Source: Wuchereria bancrofti (taxonomy: Eukaryota > Nematoda > Chromadorea > Rhabditida > Onchocercidae). From it: DNA of 64,000 nucleotides. Shown in pieces: positions 1 to 10,459 of the stretch. The stretch is from positions 138,768-202,767 of the forward strand of contig SSBO01000016.1 in the NCBI GenBank assembly GCA_005281725.1, written 5' to 3'. The stretch's first letter is position 1. Each line of letters begins with the position of its first letter. The position numbers and the translations under genes were made by a program. The notes under the pieces were generated by a model. That model had not been told where the DNA came from and did no database searches. It was given only the letters and a program-made list of their open reading frames with translations.

Positions 1-899
1 AAAAAAAGTGATAGTTAATCCCAACTGTTATAATGATAAGAATGTTTGGTGTAGTAGCAGTAGTAGTAAAATATTTGAGAAAACATTTGGAGATGAACCA
101 AAATGACAGAAATGTGAAGAGGACAATTGCAGTGAGAGAAATGCACAACTGTCAGAGAAACAATCAAGTGATTCTTATCAGCTGTCATAGCTCTAAGATT
201 AAGATATCATTAAATTTCTGATTCAACTTAATCTAAAATTATTCATAATAGACTTAAAACAGCGCTTAATGATAACAGCGCCTCAGTGATTTCATTTTTA
301 GGATAAAAATTGCATTTGAGTAAGTTTAATAATTTTTTAGACTTCATTACTACAGCAAAACAATGCACTTTGCTATAATTACAAATTTAAAATAACTAAT
401 TTTAACCTCCATATTCGTTTGATAATAACTCATTAAATGAGTCTAATTATTATTTAGCATTTCAATTCAAAGTTTTTATTCAAATAACTTAAGCCATTTA
501 TTTAGGGAATCAATCAAACTAAATCTTTGACTTAGACAATCAAACAAATCATTCATAAATTGTATCATTTATAAATAAATTATGGAAGTATTTCTATTAT
601 TTTATTCACAAAAATTGTTAAAGCTTTCTGCGAAATGCTTTCTTGGAGAGTAATTATGTATCTTTGAAAAATGAAAGCTAATTTGTGTTGTTGATATGAA
701 TTGAAAAAGGAAAAAAGAAGATTGGGTTAAATAAAAATATAAAATTGGGTAGAAAAGTTTGAATATTAGGTTAGTTATTAAATTGTTTTAAAGTATAACC
801 ACTTCAGTTTGCCAAAATTTTAATTTGTCAATTAATCTGATAGGTTGAATCAATTGCTTAACAAAGTATTTAATCTGTTAGAATTTCAAAAATGAATAT
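1..899. other. Non-coding AT-rich stretch
   Basis: I see no supported gene here. The 62-codon open frame near the left end has no splice context or recognisable composition and is probably chance. Confidence 0.5.
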
Positions 900-964
900 A
901 TGGTATTTTTTAAGCTGGCATTAGCTTCTTCGAGATTCTCGGTTCTATCAAAAGTCTGCTTCAG
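900..964 (+). CDS. Possible first coding exon, mitochondrial-presequence-like
   Basis: An ATG at 900 opens 21 codons that end in phase 2 at a textbook donor (CAG before GTAAGT, 965). The peptide begins MVFFKLALASSRFSVLSKV: hydrophobic and basic, Ser-rich, with no acidic residue, as in mitochondrial targeting presequences or a short signal anchor. Nothing downstream up to the retroelement near 3.3 kb could be joined to it with confidence, so it may be an orphan exon, a gene with a long intron, or chance. I do not recognise the gene. Confidence 0.25.
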
Positions 965-1161
965 GTAAGTAAAAAAAATTTTTCTCAAGATGGTAGTAAT
1001 ATGAAGAGATCGAATAAATATTCAAATAGTTTTATTATAATGTAATCAAACATTTGTCACTTATACAAAATTATTAAAATGCCTAAATGATGTAAATTCT
1101 ATCGTTATAAATGAAAAGAAGTTGAATATAAATTAGGCTCTGTTATATGTTGGAAATTATG

Positions 1162-1196
<35 letters not shown>
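1162..1196. repeat. (TA)n microsatellite
   Basis: An uninterrupted TA dinucleotide run of about 35 bases. Confidence 0.95.
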
Positions 1197-1199
<3 letters not shown>

Positions 1200-1783
1200 A
1201 AAAAAGCCTGTTGGAAATTCATTGAATATTCTAAAAAAGTGCTAATCAGCATTATTAGTATATAAAATTAAATTACAAGCCAATGAGTTATAAATAAATT
1301 TTCTACAAAAATAACCGACAAAAATGCATAATTAGTCTTATTTGGCATACAGATAATTATTACGGGTACTACAAGTAAAATGAAATATATATGTGATTAG
1401 ATAGATTATTGATTCTTTAACTTTAACTTTTAGTTTTGACAAAAATATATATAAACATCGCTATACAAACTTATAACACATAATGCATTATTAATAAAAA
1501 TTTTTTTTAATATTTCAAAGAAATATTTAAACTTTTACAATCCAGCGGTCACTTATATATTATTTCTTTTTTCTTTGCTTTCATTTGCTTACTTTTGTTG
1601 AGAAATAACAATAAAAGGAATTAAGATACAATAAAGAAAACGTAATTTTTTTTCTTTTTTGTTTAGAAAACGACAAGATGAAATTTTAATATTGACAATA
1701 TCAATGATAAAATAATTGATTTCGAAATTAAATTCAATCATTGTTTTGATTTTTTCCACTTGATTAATCTGATTAAGTTATAC

Positions 1784-1827
1784 AATAAAATTTCATGCAG
1801 AAGAAATATTCTGCATGAAATTTTATT
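1784..1827. repeat. Perfect 19-bp inverted repeat with 6-nt loop
   Basis: The left arm (1784-1802, AATAAAATTTCATGCAGAA) is exactly complementary to the right arm (1809-1827) across a GAAATA loop. Pairing stops at both outer ends. It could be a hairpin RNA, the core of a small inverted-repeat element, or a cruciform. The stem is short and too perfect for a typical microRNA precursor. Confidence 0.85.
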
Positions 1828-3339
1828 AAAGATTTTTATGATTAATAAATGAAAATCAATTTTTGAATTTAAATTAAAATGTCGTATCTTGGTTTACTAT
1901 CTCTGTTCAATAATATCATAAACCGTTTAAAATAAAGAAAATAACCTTGTGAGTGGCAAAGCCTTATGGACAAAATTTGAGAAATACACAATCAACAAAT
2001 AGGCATAGCATTTGGAGTATATCAGTTGAATGTAGGTCAAATAGTACAAAATGAAAAATCATAATTGAATAGGAGAAAATTTGAAAGAATGAGCAATTTT
2101 ACAATTTTTCAAATCATAATGTGAATGAATTGACTATATGTTGTGAAAGGTCGTGTGAAAAACGATAAAACACGCCGAAAGATCAATGGTTGATTTTTGA
2201 AACATCAAATTGAACAAATCAAGTATCAAAAGATGAAAATGAAAAAAGGGGAATTGAAATGAAGAGAGGATGTTGAAAATTCAGGGAGAAATTTCAGAAA
2301 ATCTATTACAAAAGAGAAATCGAAAATAAATGACTTTTGCATTTCACAAAGCAAATTAAAAAAAGAAAAAAAGAACTAAGAAGGATGAATGAAAGAATAA
2401 AAATACAAAAAAAAAAACAATAAGAGTAACTGCCTTTTTTCTATTATTATCATTTTGTTGTTGTTATTGTTATTGCTACCGCTCTAATGGGAAAATGAAA
2501 TTCTGGCGAGAATTTTGAATTGGATCGGCGTGTTTCATAAATTGATGAGCATTAATCGTACTAGCAAATGATAAAGTAGTACAAACTGTTGCATCAGTAG
2601 CACTATTGAGTTTAGTAATGCAAATTGTCGCAGCGAGTGATTGATGAGATGATCGTCATTGAATGTCATCAAATTGAGGACCACTCAAACGTTATGGTTT
2701 TCTTTTAGCATTAAAAGCAATCATTCTTTCATTTTATGGTTAGATATTTTAAGATTTGACATGCAAATTTGTAATAATATTACACAAATTTTCATCTTTA
2801 ACTTAGTTTTAATGAATGGATCAATTTCTGAAAAAAAAGAAAATTTGTCCATGATTTTTTAAATGTTATAAATTATCACCTATAAACAGTTAAATATCAA
2901 CTAAATAAATTGAATCATATTTATTTATCTAATATGTTATAAGGGTGCAATTTCATTAGGAATATTTGATAGACTACATAAATGTTAAGTTTATGGAAAT
3001 TTGATACTTTTAGATTGATACAACTTTTAGATTGATAAATTCAAAGCTCAAAAATTATCACTTTTGTGGTTGGATAGATAAGTGATAATCTGGTCATGGC
3101 TTAGTTTTGTAAACAAAATTTGTGAAAGAATTTATCCACGTATGTTTATAGCTAAAAAGATCAATGCTGGATATGCAAATGATGTTGCAAAAGGTAGATC
3201 AGATAGATGATATTGGTTGGTGCTAGCGCAGCGGATTAGTTTTTAACTCGTTATCGTCAAAGACGGTAATGGTCCTATGGATGGTTGTCACCATGTCGCT
3301 TGATTAGAGGCCAAAGTGAACCAATGACCTTGGTCAGTG

Positions 3340-4290
3340 TGTCCTAAGCTAAGAGATTATTTCAAGCAGTTCTTGTACCTCTTTTTTTGGGGCACAAATT
3401 TATTGAGTGGTGAGTTCACCGTAGGGTAGGATCTCAGGGAGACAATAATCTTCCATCCTGAAGACGTGACCCATCCAGTGTAGCTGTTCTTAAATAACGT
3501 GACCTTTGTACTAGTAAGTCTGCTTGTTAAGGAGGATATATTGGTCATCTGGGTCAACAACCTAATGGAACCATTCAAGGGGTCATAGGTGGCGACGGTG
3601 GATTTACTTGGGTAACAATGCCTGGTCTATAGATTGCCTTTATCGAACCAATCTTTGGATTTCTTTGATGTGAACCCTAGGCATTCTGTGAGGGACCACC
3701 GGATACTATTTTTGATAATTATCCAGAAGGTTGCAGGGAAGAAATCCATAAAGTGACCTGCAAGTCTAGTTTGAAGTTAGCCTGGAAATTGTTCCTTATT
3801 GTAATAATTTCAAGATTATTGCTTTAGGCCTTTTCGTCTGTCCTCTCTTTTAGGTTTGCCCTGAAAGAGACTGAGTTTGCATCGGCACAAGGCTGTTATT
3901 TCTGGTTGACGTTCGGCGCTAGGCACCACTCGGATATGACAAACACTGGAATGCACCTTTGGCGCCCTAATCTGTAGTCGACAAGGTGACACCGTTTGGA
4001 ACCGTAAGCTGCTTCACCCGAAAGGTTCCTGTAGACGCAGAACTCTACGGGAGCGACCACTGTCATCGCTGTTTCCTACATCTATGTTTGCCCAGTTTCA
4101 TTCTCGGCTTCCTACTCCGGCATTGGCATTGAAATCGCCAAGAATTATGATCTTCGTGACCTTTCGAGCAAAGGTCAGTGTAGAATATTATGATTTTGCC
4201 CTGCAGAATCATCCTAAAGCAGATATGCTAAAAAGGATGGCAAGTCGCTTACTGTGTAATGGAAGGCGTAGGAAGGTAATGCGATCAGAA
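3340..4290 (-). mobile_element. Decayed non-LTR (LINE) retrotransposon, endonuclease plus RT tail
   Basis: Minus-strand translation gives broken pieces of the endonuclease/reverse-transcriptase polyprotein common in metazoan LINEs. Reading from high to low coordinates: an APE-type endonuclease piece with an RLPL block (about 4220-4285) and the ILGDFNANAG motif (about 4113-4148, matching the family's GDFN catalytic motif); then a block like the family's MPSADCYTDH...CKL region (about 3870-3960); then the typical C-terminal tail, GHVFRMEDYCLPEILPYGEL (about 3405-3475), followed in another frame by KKRYKNCLK. The reverse-transcriptase core is missing between about 3840 and 3600. Several frameshifts and stops show it is dead. 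Its base composition is much less AT-rich than its surroundings. Exact ends were not found. Confidence 0.8.
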
Positions 4291-5360
4291 TGACTTGTCG
4301 ACAATAAACAAATTTGGAATTTTTTTGATTGAATTTCTGATTGAATTCTTGATTGACTGAATTCTAAGATTTTTGATTGAATTCTTGATCATTAAGCAAT
4401 TAAAGCACAACAACGCTCGAAATGTCTATTATCGCAGTATCAAGCATAGTTCTGATAAGTCTGAACAAACCATTGGAGGTGGATGTATGTTCTCTTTCTT
4501 TGTTCTAATTTGACTGCAGCATAATATGTCGATTGACTGAGACTTAACCTAGCCAGATAGTACTTTTCTAGCTTCCATCTGGAGCGAGCAATCCCCTCCT
4601 TGAAAAAGGAAGGGTACTTGGTCATTCAGAATGATGCCGAACAAGTCTGTCATCTCTACGGTCAGTCTCGAGCAACCAAAATCCTGAACCGCTTACTTGC
4701 AGGATTGGCCTATGGCTTCCAGCTCACGGTATACTCAGCCTTCACTTATCACTACAGGAGTTTGTGAAAATCGAGTTTAAGCAAAGGTTTTTTTTTTTTT
4801 TTTTGTTAGATAACAGAACTGGCCTCACCCAACCCTAAAAGCTTGGACGGTGGCAGTGAAATTCTCAAGTCGTAGGTTTGTTTGAAGTATTCTCGTAGAC
4901 GGACATCTTTACAAGATTGACATGCTCTATCTGTCCAAGTTTGAAATTTGCAGTAACCTTCTTGTAGAATAATTGTCCTATAGCTTATGAGTAGCACGTA
5001 AGCTTTTTTTCCACATCGGATGAGAAGTGAAAATTTGTAAATCTTAATAAACGCTAAATGGGAGAATTGTATACATGGCTTTCATGTTAATTTTATCAAT
5101 AAAAATATTTTTATAATCAAAACTAATTAATTAGGTATATTAATAAAAAAATACATTACATTAACAACAAAAAAAAATTAATTCACAAAAAAGCAAACTG
5201 TTTTTGCACATTTTTCAAAGATTTTAAAATTTCAACTAACTACTTTAATGCTCAAAAAACTTGTTATGAACAAACTGAAACAAAATTTAATTATTCAAAT
5301 TTAAGAAATGAGAAACACTTCAAAGAAATTAAACTCCTTATCTGCTTTGTTCATGCATTA
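4291..5360. other. Flank of the LINE remnant, unresolved
   Basis: The composition up to about 5000 still resembles the retroelement, so 5' parts of the element may be present, but I could not align any motif. A poly-T tract lies at about 4788-4804. Short minus-strand frames at 4440-4625 and 4806-4997 show no recognised domain. Confidence 0.4.
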
Positions 5361-5559
5361 GCCAAAATGAATCCTGGATTGAATTCCTATTCGGTTGCTA
5401 AACTTTGTCTTAATGTTAGAGTTAGCATTTCAAAGATACAAAACTGTGAGGATGTATTACAACCCGATAAAAGATTTCGACGATCATACCGGATAATCCT
5501 AGAAGACAGTATCTACATCTCAAATAATTTCCGGTATTTAGCGAATATAATTCGGGAAT

Positions 5560-5895
5560 AACAAATTTCAGTGAGATTTCATTTGAAAACATTTAAAACT
5601 TAAATGTTTGTTTCTGTTTTGTTTTGTGCGATGAATAATGAACCACTGTTTTCATATCTTTTTCCGCTATTTTTCATTGTGTCCCTCGAATGCCTTGGCC
5701 ATTATCAATGAATCTTAGCATTTGCCACGTATTTGGCATTCATAAAATATATATGTATAGTTTTATTTAAGGTTAAGGTATTGACGGATCATTTGACAGT
5801 TTATAATTTATTAAACCAGAAACAAACATTTGTTAAATCTTTCAAGGCAATTGTATGCTTTGAAATTTAAATTGCTCGCAGGTAAATTGCTGAGA
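5560..5895 (+). repeat. Diverged copy of the 3' flank of the gene at 8.2-9.2 kb
   Basis: This segment aligns by eye, with substitutions and small indels, to 9183-9482. It starts at ACAAATTTCAGTG and runs through a shared ATGAATAATGAA block (5630 / 9236), a shared GAATCTTAG block and a shared CGGATCATTTGA block. It looks like the remains of a tandem paralogue of the Ser/Pro-rich secreted protein. The 64-codon frame just upstream (5367-5561) lies where the paralogue's C-terminal coding end would be, but its translation does not resemble the intact protein. Confidence 0.7.
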
Positions 5896-8208
5896 GATTC
5901 AGTTTCCGCTAAAACCTAAGGATGAGATTAACTTTTTCAAATCTTTCTCCCAGAAATGGTAGTGCTAACACTGCTGTTATTTTATCACAAGCAAATTTTA
6001 AATGTAATGTATGTTTAATGTAATTTTACATCAAAATTTTAAATTAACTTTTTCGCACTTTTATAACATGATGCTTTTTTAATGAACAAAAATGACATTC
6101 AACTACCGATTGGCTGATGGATATGGCTAATACGTTGTTCAATCATATGTGAATAACTTTAACGATTGCTTTCAACCGACTGTTGTGGAAGCAAAATTTC
6201 TCTTGGTAGATTGTTAAGTTAATTTATTATTTCGGGAAAGGTTGTTGATTGCAGGGAGATTCGTTGCAATGTAGATGTAAGTATGTGGGGTAAGAGAGGA
6301 AGAGAATAATCCTTTATTAACAGAAGCAACCGCACAATCTTGATAAATCCAACAAAACTGCTGCATTATATATATTAAGATGTGGGAGTGGTTTATAATC
6401 AGACATTTTTACAAAGAAATCGTTTAACTAGATGATAATGAGTTACTTGAACAATAGGTTACAAAGGACAATAGTTACAATGCAAGGATTGCATGGATAT
6501 CACAAAGAACTTACATTGGGTGGAACTATAGTTGGTTACAATTGACATTAAATGGTAGATGCTCATAGCATAGGATTGTTATAAGATCAAAGGTCAGCTA
6601 AACGAGTGCGATGCATTGCAAAGGAATTTATAATGGATTGCTATATTAAGCAGTATTAACATTTTTTTTGCTTCGCGATATAGAAATTCGCGACACCGAC
6701 CGCCACTTTGCTTTTGTGCCATGGTTTAGCTGTAAACTAGTCCTCAATTCTGGGCCAAGTATACTGTTGAAATGATAAACTGTGTGCATTGTTTTGCAAG
6801 AACTAACTTAAAGTAAAAATAGAAGCAAAAGTAGAATATATCTATCTATCTATCGAATTTTGTTTAGAATCAGTATTCGTTCAAATTGAAATCAATTCAT
6901 GCAGATCACATCTGTATGACATATTTCTTTAAGAGAGCCTAGCAGATCAGTTTGTCCTGTCGGAAAGATCCGCTAAAGCAATCAATGCAAATGCCTTCCG
7001 CTACGACCATAAATTAATCTGAGTCTGGCAATTTAATTGTGATCATTGTACGATTCTTCTGTCTACTAAAAAAGGAAATGTTTCAAAAACTGTGTCCAAA
7101 GCAATAGAATATCCATTGATTAGACTGATAACTGCTAATTAGTGCGACATCGATTGCTAAGTGTTGTCAAAGCAATTCTTCTAGAAATCTACGATATAAC
7201 ACTTTAAGTAAACAATTCTTTACAATTTCAATCGATTACATCAAAAAGGATACTCAATTCAGGCTTTTATAATTTTAAATATTAGCTTAGCTTATTCAAA
7301 CGCTATTAAGAAAGCAAATTATTCATCATTAGTATAGAATTACGCAGCAGAAAGTCATTATTCGTCTCCGGTTTTTCTTAATCAATCGACAATGATTTAC
7401 TGCTAAGATATTTAGTAAACAAGTGTTTTGTCACATTTGAAAGTTAAGAAGAAATCAGGTTTTCCGAAAGAATCGAACATAAATCGAGAATGATCAGAAT
7501 CAGAACATAAATTAAGAATGATCATTGCTTCAAAGCCTAGTTATCGTTTTTTGCTTTTGCACTAAAACTATTTTATTCAAAAGATTTTCAGTAAAATGAA
7601 AAGCTATTCACAAATTTCTCAGTTTTCCAATCATCCTTTTTCGTTTTCCCATATGCTTCTCAATTTTATAACATGTATCTTCGGTTCTGTACCTTTTGCT
7701 AGTTTTCCGGAACAACAGGAAACAAACGATATTACAGTTAAAAAGAGCTTTTCAAAGCTTTAATTCTTTGTTAAAATTTAAAAGCAATTCATTCATTATT
7801 GATAAAAATATTTCATTTAAACATGAAATTCGTCTTTTGAATGAAACAAAACCTTTCATTATTCATTCTAACTTGCTTCACATTGTTTTGAATCAATAAA
7901 AGGAGCAGAACAATTCCTTCCCAAAATATTCCCCATAAGTCAAAGTGAGGGTCAATTGCAAAAGGGTATTCTATTTTCGGGTTAAATTTATAACTGTCAA
8001 ATTTCATTGATGTCCCAAGACTCCATCGCCAGTATCTATCGTCGTCCAATTTTGTCTGTCAAGTTGCAATGACTTTTGCAGTCAGAACAGAGCAGTTCCT
8101 TGGCATATGTAATTATCAGAACAAACGATCGAATATCGATGGAGAAGCAACATATCACTCTATCTCGAATATTAATTTTAATTTCCGTTTTCTTTTTTCA
8201 GATTGACA
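5896..8208. other. Intergenic, no supported gene
   Basis: No gene is supported. A short ATCT tetranucleotide run sits at about 6838-6854. A minus-strand frame at 7813-8049 contains a Trp/Gly/Tyr-rich stretch, but no splice structure supports it. Confidence 0.45.
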
Positions 8209-9211
8209 ATGTCGCTTAAATGTCTTTTTGCAATCTTTCTGGCGAGCAATGCATGTAAGTCTTTCATAGTAACTGTATTTTTCACTAATTTAAAACATAA
8301 GTAATTAATACGGAATTGTATTCCAGAGCAAATAATATCAGTATCCTTGCCGGTTTTACGAGCAACAAAGTCGGATTAAGTAATTTATCATTGAGTAAAC
8401 TCAAACGGTTCTTGTTTATGACTGTAAGCATACGTTTCAACACTACACAACAAAAAAATGACACTGAACGAATTAATTCAAATGTTTAGATCCAACCCTA
8501 CAAAAAGATGGAACAGCAAATTACAACGTAAAAACGGAATCAGAATTACATCCCATTCCTCTACCAGCACTTCCTGAAAGTTCGTCATCTTCCGGTCCTG
8601 AAGCATCGATAAATACGGTCATACCAAACGATTTTAGTACAAATTATGACATGAAAACAGAATCAGAACGTTATTCACATGACAAAAATTCCAATCCTTC
8701 ACCCTTATTTCCTGAAACTTCGTCATCTCCTGAACCTGAAACTTCGACACACATGGAATTACCAAGTGATTCAGAATATCGTCCTATTCTTTCACTGGTA
8801 TTTCCTGAAACTTCGTCATCTCCTGAACCTGAAACATCAACACGTACACCTATCCCAAATTATGACACGGAAATAGAATCAAATCGACATTCACATGACA
8901 AGCATTTCAGTGTTTTACCGGGATTTCCTACAACTTCGTCATCTCCCAGTCCTGAAACATCGACACATTTACCCGTCCCAAATGACAGCATGAAAACGAA
9001 ATCAGAAAGACATTCTAGTCCTTCCTCATCTCCTGTTCTTCCGGTATTTCCTATAACCTCCTCATCTCCTGTTCCGCAAACTTCAGTCTTTTGTGTCCAA
9101 ATTTGCAAATTTTTACAGTTTCTACTAAAATTTATCACCGTAATGCAATCCGGAAGCATTGACGATTATTGCCGAAATTCACAAATTTCAGTGGACCAAC
9201 GAAACTTTTGA
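8209..9211 (+). CDS. Secreted Ser/Pro-rich repeat protein, 255 aa, two exons
   Basis: Not a recognised family. Exon 1 is 8209-8254 and exon 2 is 8490-9211, joined in phase 1 at GTAAGT..TTTAG. The start follows a TTTTTTCAG acceptor ending at 8201 by seven bases, as for spliced-leader trans-splicing. Residues 1-15 (MSLKCLFAIFLASNA) form a signal peptide. Residues 44-214 carry five degenerate copies of a block best represented by PETSSSPEPETST (about 44, 90, 121, 162 and 203), separated by spacers rich in Pro, Glu and His with recurring K/E-x-E-S-E-R-x-S-H-D-K. Ser/Thr density suggests O-glycosylation. The last 40 residues change character: a hydrophobic amphipathic stretch with three cysteines (217, 221, 243). 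A secreted or surface mucin-like product is the simplest inference. Confidence 0.8.
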
Positions 9212-10459
9212 TTTGATATTAATTAATTTCAGTGCAATGAATAATGAATCACTGTTTTGATTTTTTTTCCGCATTTTTTTACTGTGTTCCTCAAACGCCT
9301 TAGCTACTATTAGTGAATCTTAGTGTTTGGCACATATCTGGCAATTACAAAATATATAAATTTAATTAATGTCAAAGTGTTGTCGGATCATTTGAAAGCT
9401 TAGATTTTATCAGCTAAATCAGATAACCAACATTTCTTAAATCCTTCACTGTGAGCTTCAGAATTCAAATTATCGCTGGAAGATTCAATGCTAATGTGTC
9501 ATCAGCAAATTGTCACAAATATTACTGTTGCGGATCAAACTTTTTCCATTTATCAGAAAAAGAGGAGCAAAAATTTGCAATTTTAATTAATTATTCTATA
9601 AAACGATTATTTGAAAAAATGTTGGACGAAAATGAAGCAACTCAGAGGACTGAAATAGGGGAATCAAGAGTTAGTGTTAAATATTACTATGAAAGTTATC
9701 ATAGAATAGGTCATAAATAGTTGGTCCTAATCAGGTAACTAAAATAATAATTAATAATAATAACAACAATAATAATAATTCTGACAATAGTGATAAAGCA
9801 AGTTTTGCTTATATGGTTGGAAAAATAATGCTTATAAAATAGCCAAATATAATTTTGGATATATCGCATGGAAATGAGTGTTTTTATTTCTTATTTTTAT
9901 TTGCAACCTTTTTACAATAATAACAGATGAATGGTTTCTATTTGCTATTTTTTTTAAATTATTTATTTTTGAAGTAAACGTTGCTTTTCATAATTAAAAT
10001 TTTTAATAATAATAATTTTTGCATGGTCATCATATATATATAACTTCTTAAATTCCATTTATCAATCGATTTTTCATCTTAAAAAACAAAAAAAAAAAAG
10101 AAAAGAATTTATGCACATTCAAATGTACTATCATAATATTAATACTATTGTGTTATTAAATTTCACAATCATTATGATATATATTTTATGGAAATTTTAT
10201 CAATGATAAATTAGATATATATATTTTTTTTAGAAAATTATTAAAGGAAAGAAAAGTAGTAAACCACCAACAATGAAAGAAATGAATAAACCACCGCTTG
10301 TTAAAGAAATCCATTGTCCACTGAAAAAAAGATTTAATATCATTTCTGTATACCTATATTTTTTCTTTAAATAATTTCAAAAGAAGAATTTTGATAAATT
10401 TTATTAAATTAATGATGCATTTTCTCCCTTTATCTTCCTCTCTCTCCATTAGATTTTAG
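9212..10459. other. 3' flank and AT-rich spacer
   Basis: 9212-9482 is the 3' flank shared with 5560-5895. The open frame at 9451-9720 is stop-free for 89 codons but is not conserved in the paralogous flank, so I do not call it a gene. A minus-strand acceptor-bounded segment at 10230-10320 could be a terminal exon (see findings). Confidence 0.4.

Larger units (their letters stand above)
965..3330. other. Non-coding stretch with simple repeat and hairpin
   Basis: No supported gene. It holds a (TA)n tract (1162-1196) and a perfect inverted repeat (1784-1827). The open frame at 2659-2862 is low-complexity and unsupported. Confidence 0.5.

Noticed and set aside
3357..3578. 73-codon minus-strand open frame as a gene
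   Set aside because: It is part of the decayed LINE C-terminal tail.
7813..8049. Minus-strand frame with a WRWSLGTSMKFDSYKFNP stretch, faintly like a C-type lectin fold
   Set aside because: No cysteines, no calcium-site motif, no splice partners; the likeness is too weak to call.
9451..9720. 89-codon open frame downstream of the repeat-protein gene
   Set aside because: No acceptor or signal peptide supports it, and the paralogous flank does not keep the frame.
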